A stretch of DNA of 64,000 nt, from NCBI GenBank assembly GCA_964036275.1, contig OZ038433.1, forward strand, positions 52,717,902-52,781,901. The letters run 5' to 3'. This document shows positions 33,001-45,829 of this stretch, piece by piece (position 1 is the first letter of the stretch; every line of letters begins with the position of its first letter). This DNA is from Litoditis marina (lineage: Eukaryota > Nematoda > Chromadorea > Rhabditida > Rhabditidae). The notes beneath the pieces are model-generated. The model was given only the letters and a program-made list of their open reading frames with translations, was not told the origin of the DNA and made no database searches. The translations under genes and the position numbers were made by a program.

Positions 33001-36000
33001 TTTTATTAAAATGAGAAGAGATAAGATTATTTAAGGTTTTATCATGTTTCATTCTAATTTTTGTTAAAGTGAAAAAATTTATCAGTTTTTGTTACTTCAG
33101 TTACAAAAATTTGTGGTAAATTGTAATCACATTAGTATAAGTTGTCGTTTTTTAATTGAGTTTATTTGACCTACCTTGAGATGGGAGGGTACCGACGAGA
33201 TTTCAGCAGTCGCTTGAGCGAGTAGCAGAGATAACTTGGATGTTGAAGGCAGGCTACAGCACACATCTGGAACATAATAACGTTTATGTAAAAAGGTATC
33301 GTCCAGTGAAATAGTTTACAAGAGTCAACAAATGTATAGTTCACACCATTCCTACTGAGACTCCTACAGTAACCTCACAAACTTTCCGAAGACTGTTGTT
33401 GAGTTGAAAATGAAGTTTATGGAAAATGCTCTCGTATATTTACTCTTCCTGAGAACGAGAAGAAGGTACGAAAATCCTCAAATTCTCCGATCGAAAGTAA
33501 ACGAGCAAAACGGCTTGGAAGACTTGAAATCCTACTGTAGGAGTCTCAGTAGGAATGGAAAGGACTATACCATGTTTTAACCACACTATCACATTTTAAG
33601 AAAGACTTGAGGAGTTAGACCACTCATAGTTTGATCGTTGTTTACGGTACGATTTCGACTATCGCCTAAACAGCATTGGGATCGGACTCTAAACATAGCA
33701 CAACATTGTACGATTACCGTCTGGTAAATTCATTGCTAATTGTAAGTATTTATCGCATTTACAAAAGTTTTTCTTACATTACATCATCATATAAAAGTAA
33801 ATAAAATCATCATATAAAAGTTACATTGTTTTCTCACCTTCAGCACAGGGCGACACTTCCTTTGAGGTCAGCTGTGAAGTTGACGGCACTGTGGGGATGC
33901 AAGTCTCTGGAACATTCAGATGAAATACTGAAAATAATACGAACGGATATGTGCTATAATCTAAATCACATCACTAAACTAGTATTTCTGAGTATTCTTA
34001 CGCAGATTTCACTATTCTTACGCAGATTCCATCTGCGTGCTATCCACGTGGTTACAGTGTACAGTAAATGCTTTTGTAATCTGCAGTTACCTGATTACAT
34101 ATCTATAAACGTAGTCAACCTACCTTCAGGTGATTCAGCTTTGACTTGACCAGTGGCGCTGCCTTGAGAATTTGTAGAGGACGGATTCTCTAGAGATGGG
34201 ACTGAAAACATTAAACCTTGAGGGTTTTTGTTAGTTTTTATATCTATGATCTGATCAATGTTGTTATTACGTTTAATTGTCACATATTATGAGTATGAAT
34301 TAATACTCAACGTAAATGATGATATGCGAAGGAAATAAATCGAAATAATATTTTTTTACTGGTTCCGACAATCAGACATATTCATCGCTGGTTAGCACCG
34401 AACTAATGGTGCCGACTTTCTATCTTTCATATGGGTGACGTGAAACAGTTATGAGGTGTAAGATGTGAGCCGTGGTTAAGAAACATCAACAAATCCCTTC
34501 TAAGTGAACTCCTTCATTACGGTTGAGATTCTATTCAGTTTTTCAATATTTTTCCAGTCAACCTTCGGTTTTGAAAATCGCCTGTCTACCATACAAAATC
34601 AATATCCAAACAGAAAGTTCTGTAAACCGATACTTTCATCAAACTACAGACGTTCGAAATTTCATGAGCATACTGAAAGTGTCCTCATACAAATAAAATG
34701 GACTATTCGTATCCATGGAACTACTTACCCTCTTGTGTTTCTTCCTTTATCTTGTCTACACCCGCGGGCGTGGATGTGGCGAACCACCCGCAGGTCGTGG
34801 CGGTCGAACCGGCTTCCGGCGCGCATTCAAACTTCTGGACGGTTGCCAGCGGAAGCGCAGCCGTATGCTCGTTCACTACCGCGCGAGCCGGAGAGCCTTG
34901 CACACGCATCTGAATGTTTCATCAGTATTATGAAGCATGAGTAGTTATAAAGTGATCGATATCTGTATGCTTGATTTTGGTATGAATTATGACCACAACT
35001 TCAGTAAGTAATGAACAATATCAACACTCAACTTATCTTATTTGTTGCTCTCATTCATTTTATCTACATTTCCCATCTTCTTAGACCCCAACATTGCGGG
35101 GGTAATGTGGTTGATATTTGAGCAGGTGATAAGCTAATGACAGAATGCTGGCGCCTACAGCTGATTCACACCAATTACCCTATTAGCTGGCTGACCGATT
35201 TCTGATTACGAGTTCGCATTCAATGACTACTTTTCACTAAAAATCAGTGAGAACACCAACACGCCCACTGTACGTGTAGATCGTGTAAAACACTACAAAC
35301 CAGAAATTATAAGGGTTTTTCTCATCGAAACAAGTATGATTTTTAGCTTTGTTACTCTAATGCAGTTTTTAGAATACCGTGATGCACACCAACAGATCAT
35401 ACTGTGTTCACTGTTTCTTCGCGCGTAAAAAATGATAGTGACCAATAGCTATTCACTGAATTCACTCAGCTCACCAAGTGTGATTGCTCTTTACTGTAGC
35501 ATTTTCAATCACTATTATTATTAAATGTAGTCACGGTGAAAACACTAAAGTGGTCACTGAACTCTAATATTGTCAGCTAAGTAATTCACAGCTTCGTACA
35601 AACAAACAAGTCGTGATCACGCGCCTACTATCCCACGAAGTAGGAAGTTACAGAAGCATCTTCTAGATATTGTGTTGTGTATCCAACGTACGTTACCATG
35701 ACGATTTCCAGAGTTTGTTTTGAGAAGGCAACAGTTTGCAACTCTCGAAAACTATACGAAAACATCTTGTGAAATATCAAACCAAATATCAAGGTTGTGA
35801 TCGAAAGATTTACCCACTTCTAAGCAATACACCAAGACTAAACGACATGGTCTCCAAAAACAGTTATGAGTTCATTTAAACACTTGAAAGAAGAATAGCA
35901 CTGATGCACTGAACGAATCACATTCGTTTCTGAACTACCTTTATAGATTACATGAAACACTAGAGTGAGCAATGTGATGGAACTCACTATGACTGTTGGC

Positions 36001-36083
36001 TGCTGCTTGTTCTTGTGTGGTGTGGCAAGGGAGGATCCTGAATGGAAACCGGAGTCGTAGGAGAGGGGACTCAGACGGTCCAT
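30023..36083 (-). CDS. Three-finger C2H2 zinc-finger protein, AEBP2/Jing-like finger layout
   Basis: Twelve exons, all in phase, give 466 residues: 36083-35988, 34909-34729, 34201-34124, 33906-33838, 33266-33175, 32904-32785, 32420-32313, 31672-31522, 31298-31230, 30988-30867, 30651-30520 and 30205-30023 (TGA). Residues 1-172 are Ser/Thr/Pro-rich with an acidic patch at 173-187. Finger 1 uses C191, C196, H209 and H214. Finger 2 uses C231, C236, H255 and H260, with a long linker and WLLEH. Finger 3 (PFKCVMEGC...) uses C269, C274, H287 and H292. The spacing and WL..H...PFKCV..GC match AEBP2, a PRC2 cofactor, but the C-terminus (PISWGEWMPRRYWPRG, WCRYYDHQLQMKLCQARDMG, AEHRKAYGVTVYDMVPAKRP, charged tail) was not matched to a known family. 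It is probably a nuclear DNA- or chromatin-binding protein. Confidence 0.75.
33346..33558. mobile_element. MITE-like element, family M5
   Basis: The ends are exact inverted repeats: CCATTCCTACTGAGACTCC on the left and GGAGTCTCAGTAGGAATGG on the right, extended by TACAGTA/TACTGTA. It lies in a zinc-finger-gene intron between the exons at 33906-33838 and 33266-33175. Confidence 0.8.
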
Positions 36084-36673
36084 GCCAGGGCCTGAACGAC
36101 AGATTATATATACTATTCAAAATAAGTTATATAAACGAATTTGAACGGAAGAGAAACGCGAAAGCACGGGGGAAAGAACAATAGCACGAAAAACGGGTAC
36201 GAGGAAGTGTCTCAGAGAGGTAGACAGAAGAAGAAAAATAGAGAAAGAGAGAGAGACGGAGAGAGCGACAAAGAATAAGAGACAAATGGAGAGAGAGAGA
36301 TTGCATGAATGGTAGGGATTATGTCTCCGTATACGTCGTCTGTCTGAATGTGAAACCATAAAATAGTTGTAGGGTGAAGTGTGAGCACTTTCTCTGGTGT
36401 CGCGGATAAATGGAATGTTCCGATTAACACCCACAATCAAATCAGGCAATGACGACATTTCTAATGCGCTAGTTACATAGAATTAATCAAGCCTACAATT
36501 CTCCAGTGTTTTCCATCACCTGTCGTAGGCTCAATTACCGGGCTTGCTACGTCTAGCATGTAGTAGTACAGTAACCAGTTGAAGAAGAGACTACGTTGTT
36601 GTTGTGATAATAGAGCTAAAGGACATTTTCGGTTGAGAAAAGCTGAGAAAAGAGCTAGGATATACTGTTAGTC

Positions 36674-36771
36674 AATTGCACAGTAACGTGAAACATGCTA
36701 GACACAGCTAAACTCAGAAACGTGACAAAGTGCACGATGCTTCATTAGAACTTTACGTGACTATTCAAATG
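36674..36771. mobile_element. MITE-like element, family M4, copy 4
   Basis: It runs from GCACAGTAACGTGAAACATG to TTTACGTGACTATTC, same orientation as copy 1, with a small internal deletion. The left flank GTTAGTCAATTG is shared with the copy at 18248. Confidence 0.65.
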
Positions 36772-37329
36772 ACTTCTGTAATACCGGGATTTTCGCGTGT
36801 ACCATGTAGTATTACAGTCACTAGCCACTACGCTGTTATTGTGATGAAAAAATTCAAGAAATTAGCTTCCCGAATAGTTTTGGTCGAATTGCTCACCACG
36901 AAGCACTATACTATTCGCTTTCTCGTAAATTGTTATAATGGTAATTTGAAACTTAACAAAACTCCTTAAGAGTTTACGAGAAACTTTGCTTTTCTCGAAT
37001 ACTTCTTCACATTCCACTACAGAGGGTCCACCTAATATTATTGTGATTCACACACCATTATATATATATGGACCCAATGAAACAGCTGAGTACGTTATTA
37101 GAAACAAACTCGCTTGAGTACATGTAACACATACTTTGCCTATTAGTAACAAATTCTGACATCTTAAACAAACTATGAAATTTGCAAAACAATTAGAAAT
37201 AAGTACTACAAATCATAAGTTTGTTCTATATCGCAGGAGGAATCAATAGCGGTTCGGCCGTTAGAAATGAAGGTCAGTATCGTAAATGAGTAATAAGCGA
37301 GGGCGCGTTCTACTATGCAAAACAGGTGA

Positions 37330-37615
37330 CAAAAAGAGCGAGCACTTTGAAAAGAGGGAGAAAATGGTGGGAATGGAGAGAGGATGGAAGAGAGGGGAAC
37401 AGGAAAAGAAAGAGAGAGAGAGAAAGTGAGAGAAGAGGGAAGAGAGAAGGAGAACGAGGAGGGAAGAGAGAGAAAGAGAGAGAGGTGGGGAGAGAGAGGT
37501 GGGGAGAGAGAGAGAGGTGGGGAGAGAGAGAGAGGGAAGAGAGAGAGAGGGGAGAGAATGAGAGATAGGAGAATAAGGGGTGGGGGTGGCAGAAAGGGTG
37601 GAAAATAAGAGAGGG
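37330..37615. repeat. GA-rich low-complexity tract
   Basis: Nearly pure purine on the plus strand (GAGAGAG, GGGGAGAGAGAG, GAAGAGAG). It causes long open frames on both strands that have no meaning as proteins. The mirror-like purine run could form triplex DNA. Confidence 0.9.
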
Positions 37616-40600
37616 AGGAAAATTTGTCTTTTCTGTTGATAATGCACTATTTCGGTCTACACTGATCAAAGCACGGTTATAATCCAGCTGTAGTCACTCT
37701 CATGCTTTGTCCATTAAGCTAATATTTAGATCTAAATAATACGCATAGTTTGGCTGAAATGGCAGACAAAGATACACGCCTAAATGGTGGTAATATAGAG
37801 AAAACAAAATGAACGTGCTCTAACTTCAACAGTCTGTTTTGTGAATAGTATATTCCGTTTTTTGTGCACATAAACCAAATGTGGTGGGACTAAAAACGAG
37901 AAGTTTGACTACGATGTATCCTATACGTGCGCCATTCAAGCACGCTTAACTGTTGTACACGGAAGTAAACCTTCGTTGTTGTTACCATAACGATATAGTT
38001 GAATTAATTACATATTGGGAAACGGGTAAAAGAATGAAGAGATACAACCACATGATAATCTATCATGCAGTCTTTATTGGGGGGAAAGAGTTAAGAAATT
38101 ATGGCATACTATCCCAAAACCCACAATGCATACTAAAACCACTCGAATGTTTCAAGCAGAGCCTCTCAAGGAAAGCACAGACAGTTATGACCCGATTAGA
38201 TTACATGAGAGCAAGATGACACCATGAGTTATTGGATAAGTACGTCTCCATAGGCAATGAGAGAGTTATGAGAGACCGCTTACCTACTCATTAGTGTTAT
38301 ACCCCGTGATAATTGACTTTTTGGAAGTAGGTGGGATTGCTGCAATATAATTATACGAGGTAAATGCTAACCAAATCGAAAGTAATGTCAGTTGAATGAT
38401 TTACGTAGTGTTGAAAACTCAGTAAAGTATGTAAAAAAAAGTTTTTAGTCTTCATCGGGAATCAACCTTCATATTGGTAAACAGTTTTCTGGAACATAAG
38501 TACAGGATCCGGTTGGTTCGGTTCGAAACTACAATTCTTCATCGGTCAAATTTTCACTGATCACGGGAGTTCGGCAAAAATGCGTACATATAGAACTTTC
38601 TCTGCTACGAAATCAATGCGGGGTGGTAATCTTATCTTGAGTGCGCGAAATCGATCACAAGACCCTTATCTATAATGATTAGAAGCGGAAACTGACCAAA
38701 AGACAATTTAAAAAGTTATTAAAATTGTACTTTCTAAAAATATGAAATAAACCAGCTGCATTCTGGTCTAGGACACAACAACTTGAATTTTTTTCAATAT
38801 CGTTTGCACGGAAAACAACACAATTCTATTATTTCCGAATATTGAAGACGCAGTTTTTCATATTCTCAAATTTTTACTCTCATTTTTTTAAGCGTGCCCG
38901 AGTGTTGCAGTGTTGTTTTATATACTGTTCCAAACGCTCGTCGTTTGCTAACTATAGACAACGACCTTGAAAATTTAGACTCCTCAGTGGATTAAATAGA
39001 AAAAAATCATAACTACTGCTTGGCGCGATTCTAAGTCAGTTGAGTGTACTGTTCCAAAATATGAATTGGGAGGATTTATATTATCATATTGAGCCGGAAA
39101 TCTCAATTTTTATACATAATATAATGTATTGGAATTGAACATTTTTCTGAACCGGAAGTACAATGTGGCCCTCCAAATGAGTGAATGAAGAGAAAATTGT
39201 GAGCAAAAACTTATGGTTACAGTAGAGTCACAACATGTGGGTGAAGCGGATGAAGCGTTCGGTAGACTGCTTCGATAGATTGATATTTCAAGATTGCCTT
39301 GTCACTCTACGCGATGTTATCGTGCTCAAGGACGAGTAGTGTGCGCTAAATGGGAAACACTTAACATTAAGGCGGAGTTCAACAAACTTTCTATATTCCT
39401 TGTTGTGGTTTGTGGGTGCAGATATTTTACACGCTTGTTGGAGAAATTAACAAACTCAAAAATACTCCATGAAAACACTAGCCGAAACAAAATTTTAGAG
39501 ACCAATATGTGTTAAATATCTACGGAACGACGGTGTACTCAATACTGATGTCAAAGAAAACCCTTCAGATAAAATCATAGTCTACTACACACTCATGTGA
39601 CATTCACTTTTACAGTATGAATGTGACATTTCGACTGTTTAATGTTTTCGGACATGTAATCTTGGAATACGTTAGCTGCTTCCACGGGTTATAATAGTAA
39701 TCAAAATAAATGGTCAAAATCGACTGTAACTGTTCGTAAATGGAGAATAATGAGTATAATCGGAAACATGTCACAAAATGAGTTAAACCGCATCAGCACT
39801 CGAGAAAACGCAATGGTTGTGTTTCGCTTATGTTTCTTCACGTTTTAATATACTTCTAGTAAATGTTTATTATTCACAATCAACATATGCAAATATCGAA
39901 CAGATACGTTGGCCATCAATAAAAGAGCATCGTAATTGGAACTGCAATTTGCCATTGGCTGGCAGGGGTTGTAAATGCAGCAGGACAGATGGTCAAAATG
40001 TGGATGTGAGGCATTGGGTTAGAGAACTCGAAAAGAGCAGGCGGAACAGAGAGGGTACAGACACTGAGCTAGAAAAGGATGAGAGAGGAGGAAAGACACA
40101 CTGGGATACTCGCCAACATACTACTCGACTGCGCGAGCTACATATGTGGTTAGAATGTATGTGAAGGTAACCGACGAGTTACGGACCAAAATCAAACCAA
40201 CATCCAACAACCTAGAACTGCCATGGAACGCAACGGTAACCATTTGCGTATCACGGTCTTGAACTGGGTGCATTGATAGTAGAACAAATATATAAAATAT
40301 GCCTGATAGCGTGCATTATTTCATTTTTTTATTCTTTGTTCATAACAAAATATTAAAGCTAAAGCAGTGTCACGCGCGCCAATACCACTGCAACGCAATA
40401 GAAACCTGCTGGGTTCGACTTTATATTGATTGATGTACGGTAGCTGTCATTGTTATCATAGAAGTGGTGCTTGAAACATTGAGGTGTGTTTAGAGTACAA
40501 AATGTATCAGACTTCGCGGCATGTCTCGAAAAACGATCTTCGACAACAATCCACAGTAGACAAAAATGATCGAAAATCACTTTGCCCGGTTCTAGAAAAC

Positions 40601-43600
40601 AGATTTTGTAGGAAATACTACGAAAAACAGTAGCACCGAGAAGTAGATTGTTCTGCGAAAACCGACTTTTGGTGAGTTTAATATGGATAAAGTGCAAGAT
40701 TTACCGAAGATGTGAAGAGAGATTTCAGACTCAAGTTCTTAGTCAGATTACTAGGTTACTTAGTGTAATCCCTTCGAGTGAAATTCGAGATAATGAATGA
40801 AGATGAAGGGTAATGAACAAAGCAAATGTGAATGAAAGGTGAACTCATTAAACCAATGAAAAAGTAGGTAATAGGAAGTAGGAAGCAACCTCGATAAACG
40901 GAACTCATTAGACTATTTCTCAAAACGCCGAGGGAAGCATGTCTGCCAGTGAGGAGCCGAATAAAATTTTAATAATTCATTGAAGGTGGATGGTCAACTT
41001 TACTTTGGGAAGAAAATGGGACCGGTGAAACAAGTTTTGACATGTCCCAGAAAGGTTATACCTCTCTTTCAGCCTACAACTCGTACTCTCAAGCGTTTAT
41101 GAAAATGTGTCGTTTTTGTGGTGTTTTGGAAAAGATCCAACAGTCGGAACAAGAGAAGGAGAAAGAGTCTTTCGCACAGTACGAAATGTGCACAAGTTTT
41201 CACCCTATTCCATTCAAAATTGTGAAGTTAATTGGAGTGCGGAGTGATTCAACTAAAACCCTCTTATCTCCCACGTCAATTGGCATTTTACCAGCCAACG
41301 TACCACGAATCAAACACGAGCGTGCGACTATACTAGAAGTAAATGGAATAGCCACATATATTTTGCAGGAAAAATGCACTCACACGTTCCACGTGTCCTA
41401 TATTACACAAGAATAACAAGTTGCATGTGGTCCAAATCGATGAAATATGATCATTACCAAAAGTGATTCAAGGAAGAAAGTATTTTAGTCGTTAATAAAA
41501 TTTTACAGGGTTGAAACAAGTCTTCGGTCAACACACAGTGCAAGTTTTTTTTCTCTGATTGATTTAGGTTATTCTGACTAAATTGACGTCTTTAGAACAC
41601 CTAAGTGGTCAGGTGAAAACATATCTAAACATGGGAAACTAAAGTAAACTCGAAACTTCTGAAGAGATTTTTTCTCATAAGTGTGAATCGCATTCAATTC
41701 TACGATGTACTAGTCATATGGCTCCGGGAATAATTAAAGTACACATAAAGGGTGGGCAGAGGAGTACAAGTTCAGTACATGGGTGGGGCTCAGAGAACGA
41801 TCAAGTAACTCATTTGCACTAGCTACATAAACGAATAAACGACAATCGAATCATTCGAGGGGATTAAACGAGAGCAGAAAACGCCATTACAGGAAATCTG
41901 TATATGATTTGCTGTTTTCCAAGCTAAAATAAAGACAAGATACATATGGAAGTTCAAAGAGTAGATTTAAACTATCTTATTCCATAAGAATATTTCGGTC
42001 TTGTAAGAGAAATGGCTTCAGTATTGTGCATATGATGTGAAAAACTGTCGTGACTATTTAAAAATACCTTAGCAATGAAATAGCATGATCGCTAGATATA
42101 GAACGCACTCATGTGTTCCACGTTCAGTATATAGGCGTGTTCAAATCTAAACTTCAGTCAATACTCGCCTATTCGCTACGATCGCTTATTAATTCTAGTA
42201 TTCTTTTTAATAGTCTGTGACAAGTAATTTATTTCTGCTTTCGATATAAATCCCATGAATCGTATCTTGTGTGCTTCATCCAAGGCCAGCGGGGGGTCCA
42301 AAAAAGATGCGAGTCATTTTTTATGCCCGCCGTACAAAGAAGCCATGTGAGCAATGGGTCGGAACAACGGGTATTCTTATATTATTGTGGTTCACATACA
42401 ATTATATTCACATACAAAATAAATTCAAGTTTCACGTAAAACGACCAGTTGAACTCTGAAAATCATTTACTTTTGATGTGTTGTTCAATGTTTCACACCG
42501 GCTGTTATGTACTAAGCAGTGTTCAGTATACGAGAAAACATTAAGCAAAAACCTCTAAAAGACCAGAGTTGTGGGACATTTTCATAGTCACATGAGTCGT
42601 TCCAGCAGCCTATAATAAGTCACGTAGGGCTTTACGTGAGAGTTAGAGTTGGAGATTTATCCCATTTCCAAAGTAGCTACGGTTTTCAAACGTGCAAAAG
42701 TTTTGAAATAAATACGGCGAGAATGAATAGATGGTTTTCCGGACGGAATCATATTATTGGCCAAATTCAATTCAGTTAATGATAGCTTGGACTAGTTGTT
42801 CAAATATTGACCGTCGTACCATCTAATGTGTAACCACGTCAAACGGACAGTATTTTCCGGTCAAATAACCAACCAGAAATACCAACCTTGAAGAGTTACC
42901 AAATGTAAAATAATACCGAGAGGAAGGAGCGAAAAGCTAATAATTTACGTTCGCAACCTAAATAGTTAAATAGGGTTAGTGTTAAGTCACGCACACTTGG
43001 AGTCTACACAAAATTAAAACAAGGTTTTGTACATTATTGGAAATTATTTTCAGTTTTCAGAGAATATAATCGTGTTATTTTGCCGAAATTTCGTAGTACA
43101 TAACAAATAATTCACGTGAATGTTTTTGCACAACCGACTGGATTCGCTATAATCGTATTAGGCAGTTTTGTCAAAATGCAAATTTACCGAAACAAATGTG
43201 CACGTTTTTATGTTTCATCGCTTTAGTAAATGTAACATTTATAACTGATAAATTTTAAAGCATTAATTTATTTTCAAGCTCAATTTGATAATGATCATTA
43301 TCGAGGACGCTTCAGGAGATACAGATATCCCAAACGTTGTGATTGCCCACGATAATTCACAAGTTATCGTCTCAAGTTCAAATTCACTGAAATTACAAAC
43401 CTGAGATCATGAATCGAGTTTGATAGCAAAAAACAAGTGGAAAAATTAGTGGAAAAGAACATAATGAATTGATATTTGCTTACATAGTTGAGAATGGTAA
43501 CAGTTGTTTTAAATTCTGGCATATAAGTAAATTGACGGAAACATCTGACTAAAGGAAAGAAGGTGGCAGAACGTGCGTTGTTTGAGGTCAGTAGAGGGAC

Positions 43601-43721
43601 GCGGCAGCAATTGGGCGGGGCTGAGCAGAGAACGGCCAGAGAGTACTACGATTAGAGAGGGCCCAGAGATGATGGAAGCGGGTATTGTTTGTAAGTGGGT
43701 AGGTGCAGGATTATAGTACAC

Positions 43722-44062
43722 ATTTGTAAAAAGTGGGGGACCAGGAAGTGTGTGAGTTCTGTTCGGTTTCACCGTTTTCTGCAAAAAGTGAACAATACGA
43801 TGTTGTGAATGAGTGTGCAACAAAAAAAGAACAATACATTTGTTTGCACAACGGTTCACAACGTTCTTAGGGGAAACCACTATGCACTTTTACGTTCAAG
43901 TTATACTTTGTATATTCTGTTTCTTGTGAATCGTTGTGCAAACAAATGTATTGTTCTTTTTTTGTTGCACACTCATTCACAACATCGTATTGTTCACTTT
44001 TTGCAGAAAACGGTGAAACCGAACAGAACTCACACACTTCCTGGTCCCCCACTTTTTACAAA
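43722..44062. mobile_element. Long near-perfect hairpin (arms about 138 bp)
   Basis: The arm at 43722-43862 (ATTTGTAAAAAGTGGGG ... TTTGTTTGCACAACGGTTCA) recurs in reverse complement at 43925-44062 with only a few mismatches, separated by about 62 bases. Because of the symmetry the same peptide string appears in open frames on both strands. It is a foldback element or MITE, and if transcribed would give long double-stranded RNA. Confidence 0.85.
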
Positions 44063-44289
44063 TTGTTCTCTTTTTGCTAGTTGTACTAGTACAACCACTT
44101 CTAGAGTTGACTTAGAAAAACGTTTTTTGAATAGTGGTGACTATAAAACATCCTGATATCTGAAAGTTCCAGGTTTTCAAACGATGTGATCCTGAAACAT
44201 TCAAAAAACAGCTTTTTTCCGCTTCCGTAATTGAAACCTGAGTATTGTGAAAAATCTGCGTCATTACAGTAAGAAAGTATTTTCTCCAT

Positions 44290-45475
44290 TGGCGCGAACG
44301 GGCGCCAGCCATTGGCACCAGATACAGAACATGTTACTCTAATTAGTAACAAATAACTTGGAATGAATGGCCTCGACCAATTAGCACAATTTCCGACTGT
44401 TTTTTGATTCAGAAACTCTATTTTAAATTTTGGTGCCAATTGGCGGATAAAGTACCGTTTTGGAGCAGAATGTCGAAGAAATGTTGGTAGCCAAGCCGTA
44501 TTCGTTAACTATGTTCATAGTTCGGACATCTGTGGAACATTTCGCTCGTTACCCTACAATCCTGGCTTTGTTCTAATTTGGCGCCACTGGGCGCCAGCGT
44601 TTGGCGCCAAATATAAAGTTACTCTAATTGGTAACAAATAACTTGGAATGAATGACCTCGACCAATTAGCACAGTTTCCGACTGTTTTTTGATTCAGAAA
44701 CCCTATTTTCAATTTTGGTGCCAATTGGCGGATAAAGTACCGTTTTGGCGCATAATGTCGAAGAAATGTTGGTACCCAAGCCGTATTCGTTAACTATGTT
44801 CATCGTTTGGACATCTGTGGAACATTTCGCTCGTTACCCTACAATCCTGGCGTTGTTCTAATTTGGCGCCACTGGGCGCCAGCGTTTGGCGCCAAATATA
44901 AAGTTACTCTAATTGGTAACAAATAACTTGGAATGAATGACCTCGACCAATTAGCACAATTTCCGACTGTTTTTTGGTTCAGAAACCCTATTTTCAATTT
45001 TGGCGCCAATTGGCGGATAAAGTACCGTTTTGGCGCAGAATGTCGAAGAAATGTTGCTATCCAAGCCGTATTCGTTAACTATGACCATAGTTCGAACATA
45101 TGTGGAACATTTCGCTCGTTACTCTACTTGCCTGGCGTTGTTCTAATTTGGCGCCACCGGCCGCCAGCGTTTGACGCCAAATATAAATTACTCTAATTAG
45201 TAACAAAAAACTTGGAATGAATGGCCTCGACCAATTAGCACAATTTATGACTGTTTTTTTGGTTCAGAAACCCTATTTTCAATTTTGGCGCCAATTGGCG
45301 GATGAAGTACCGTTTTGGCGCAGAATGTCGAAGAAATGTTGGTATCCAAGCTGTATTCGTTAACTATGTTCATAGTTCGGACATCTGTGAAACATTTCGC
45401 TCGTTACCTTACCTGCCCGGCGTTGTTCTAATTTGGCGCCACTGGGCGCCAGCGTTTGGCGCCAAATATAAACCA
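44290..45475. repeat. 285-bp tandem repeat with GGCGCC palindromes
   Basis: The motif TTTGGCGCCACTGGGCGCC recurs at about 44578, 44863, 45148 and 45433, exactly 285 bases apart, with a more diverged first unit about 289 bases before. Each unit contains a second palindromic block (TTGGCGCCAATTGGCGG) and the same GAATGTCGAAGAAATGTTG and AACATTTCGCTCGTTAC stretches. Units differ by a few percent. Open frames within it are not conserved between units. Confidence 0.92.
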
Positions 45476-45723
45476 TGACACCAAATTTTCAGAGAAGGCT
45501 GGGATTCACTAATCTAACCTATGTGCAAAATTTCGGAGCATTTCATCCATGGAACACATATTTTCCTGCTACTGGCGCCTATTGGCGCCCGCGCCAAGCG
45601 CCAAACGAAACGTGACATCACCAAACTTCTTGGGCCGCGCTAACTTTGGGGTTTACACATGTGTGCCAAATTTCAGCCGAATTGGTCCAGTAGTTAAAAA
45701 AATAATTTTCTATGCGGACATTG

Positions 45724-45783
45724 GACGAGGGACGAGGGACGAGGGACGAGGGACGAGGGACGAGCGACGAGGGACGAGGGACA
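45724..45783. repeat. GGGACGA heptamer microsatellite
   Basis: About eight copies of ACGAGGG with one variant (ACGAGCG), close to the right edge of the 285-bp tandem repeat. Confidence 0.92.
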
Positions 45784-45829
45784 ACGGAAATTTTCATAAC
45801 GACACGACAGCATAACTTTTTTCAACCTT

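Larger units (their letters stand above)
36084..43721. other. Gene-poor region, left part
   Basis: No exon could be supported. It holds an M4 element at 36674-36771, a purine tract at 37330-37615 and single open frames of chance length, for example 41042-41416 (ATG-started, 124 codons, plus strand, no motif). AT-rich otherwise. Confidence 0.45.

Noticed and set aside
37261..37669. Open frames of Arg/Glu/Gly or Ser/Leu/Pro repeats
   Set aside because: Products of the GA-rich low-complexity tract.
41042..41416. ATG-started open frame of 124 codons
   Set aside because: A frame of this length is expected by chance about once or twice in this window; no motif or splice context supports it.
43509..44156. 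Two open frames encoding the same peptide string on opposite strands
   Set aside because: Caused by the near-perfect hairpin at 43722-44062, not by duplicated genes.
44933..45196. Open frames within the 285-bp tandem repeat
   Set aside because: They are not kept from unit to unit, so they are not under coding constraint.
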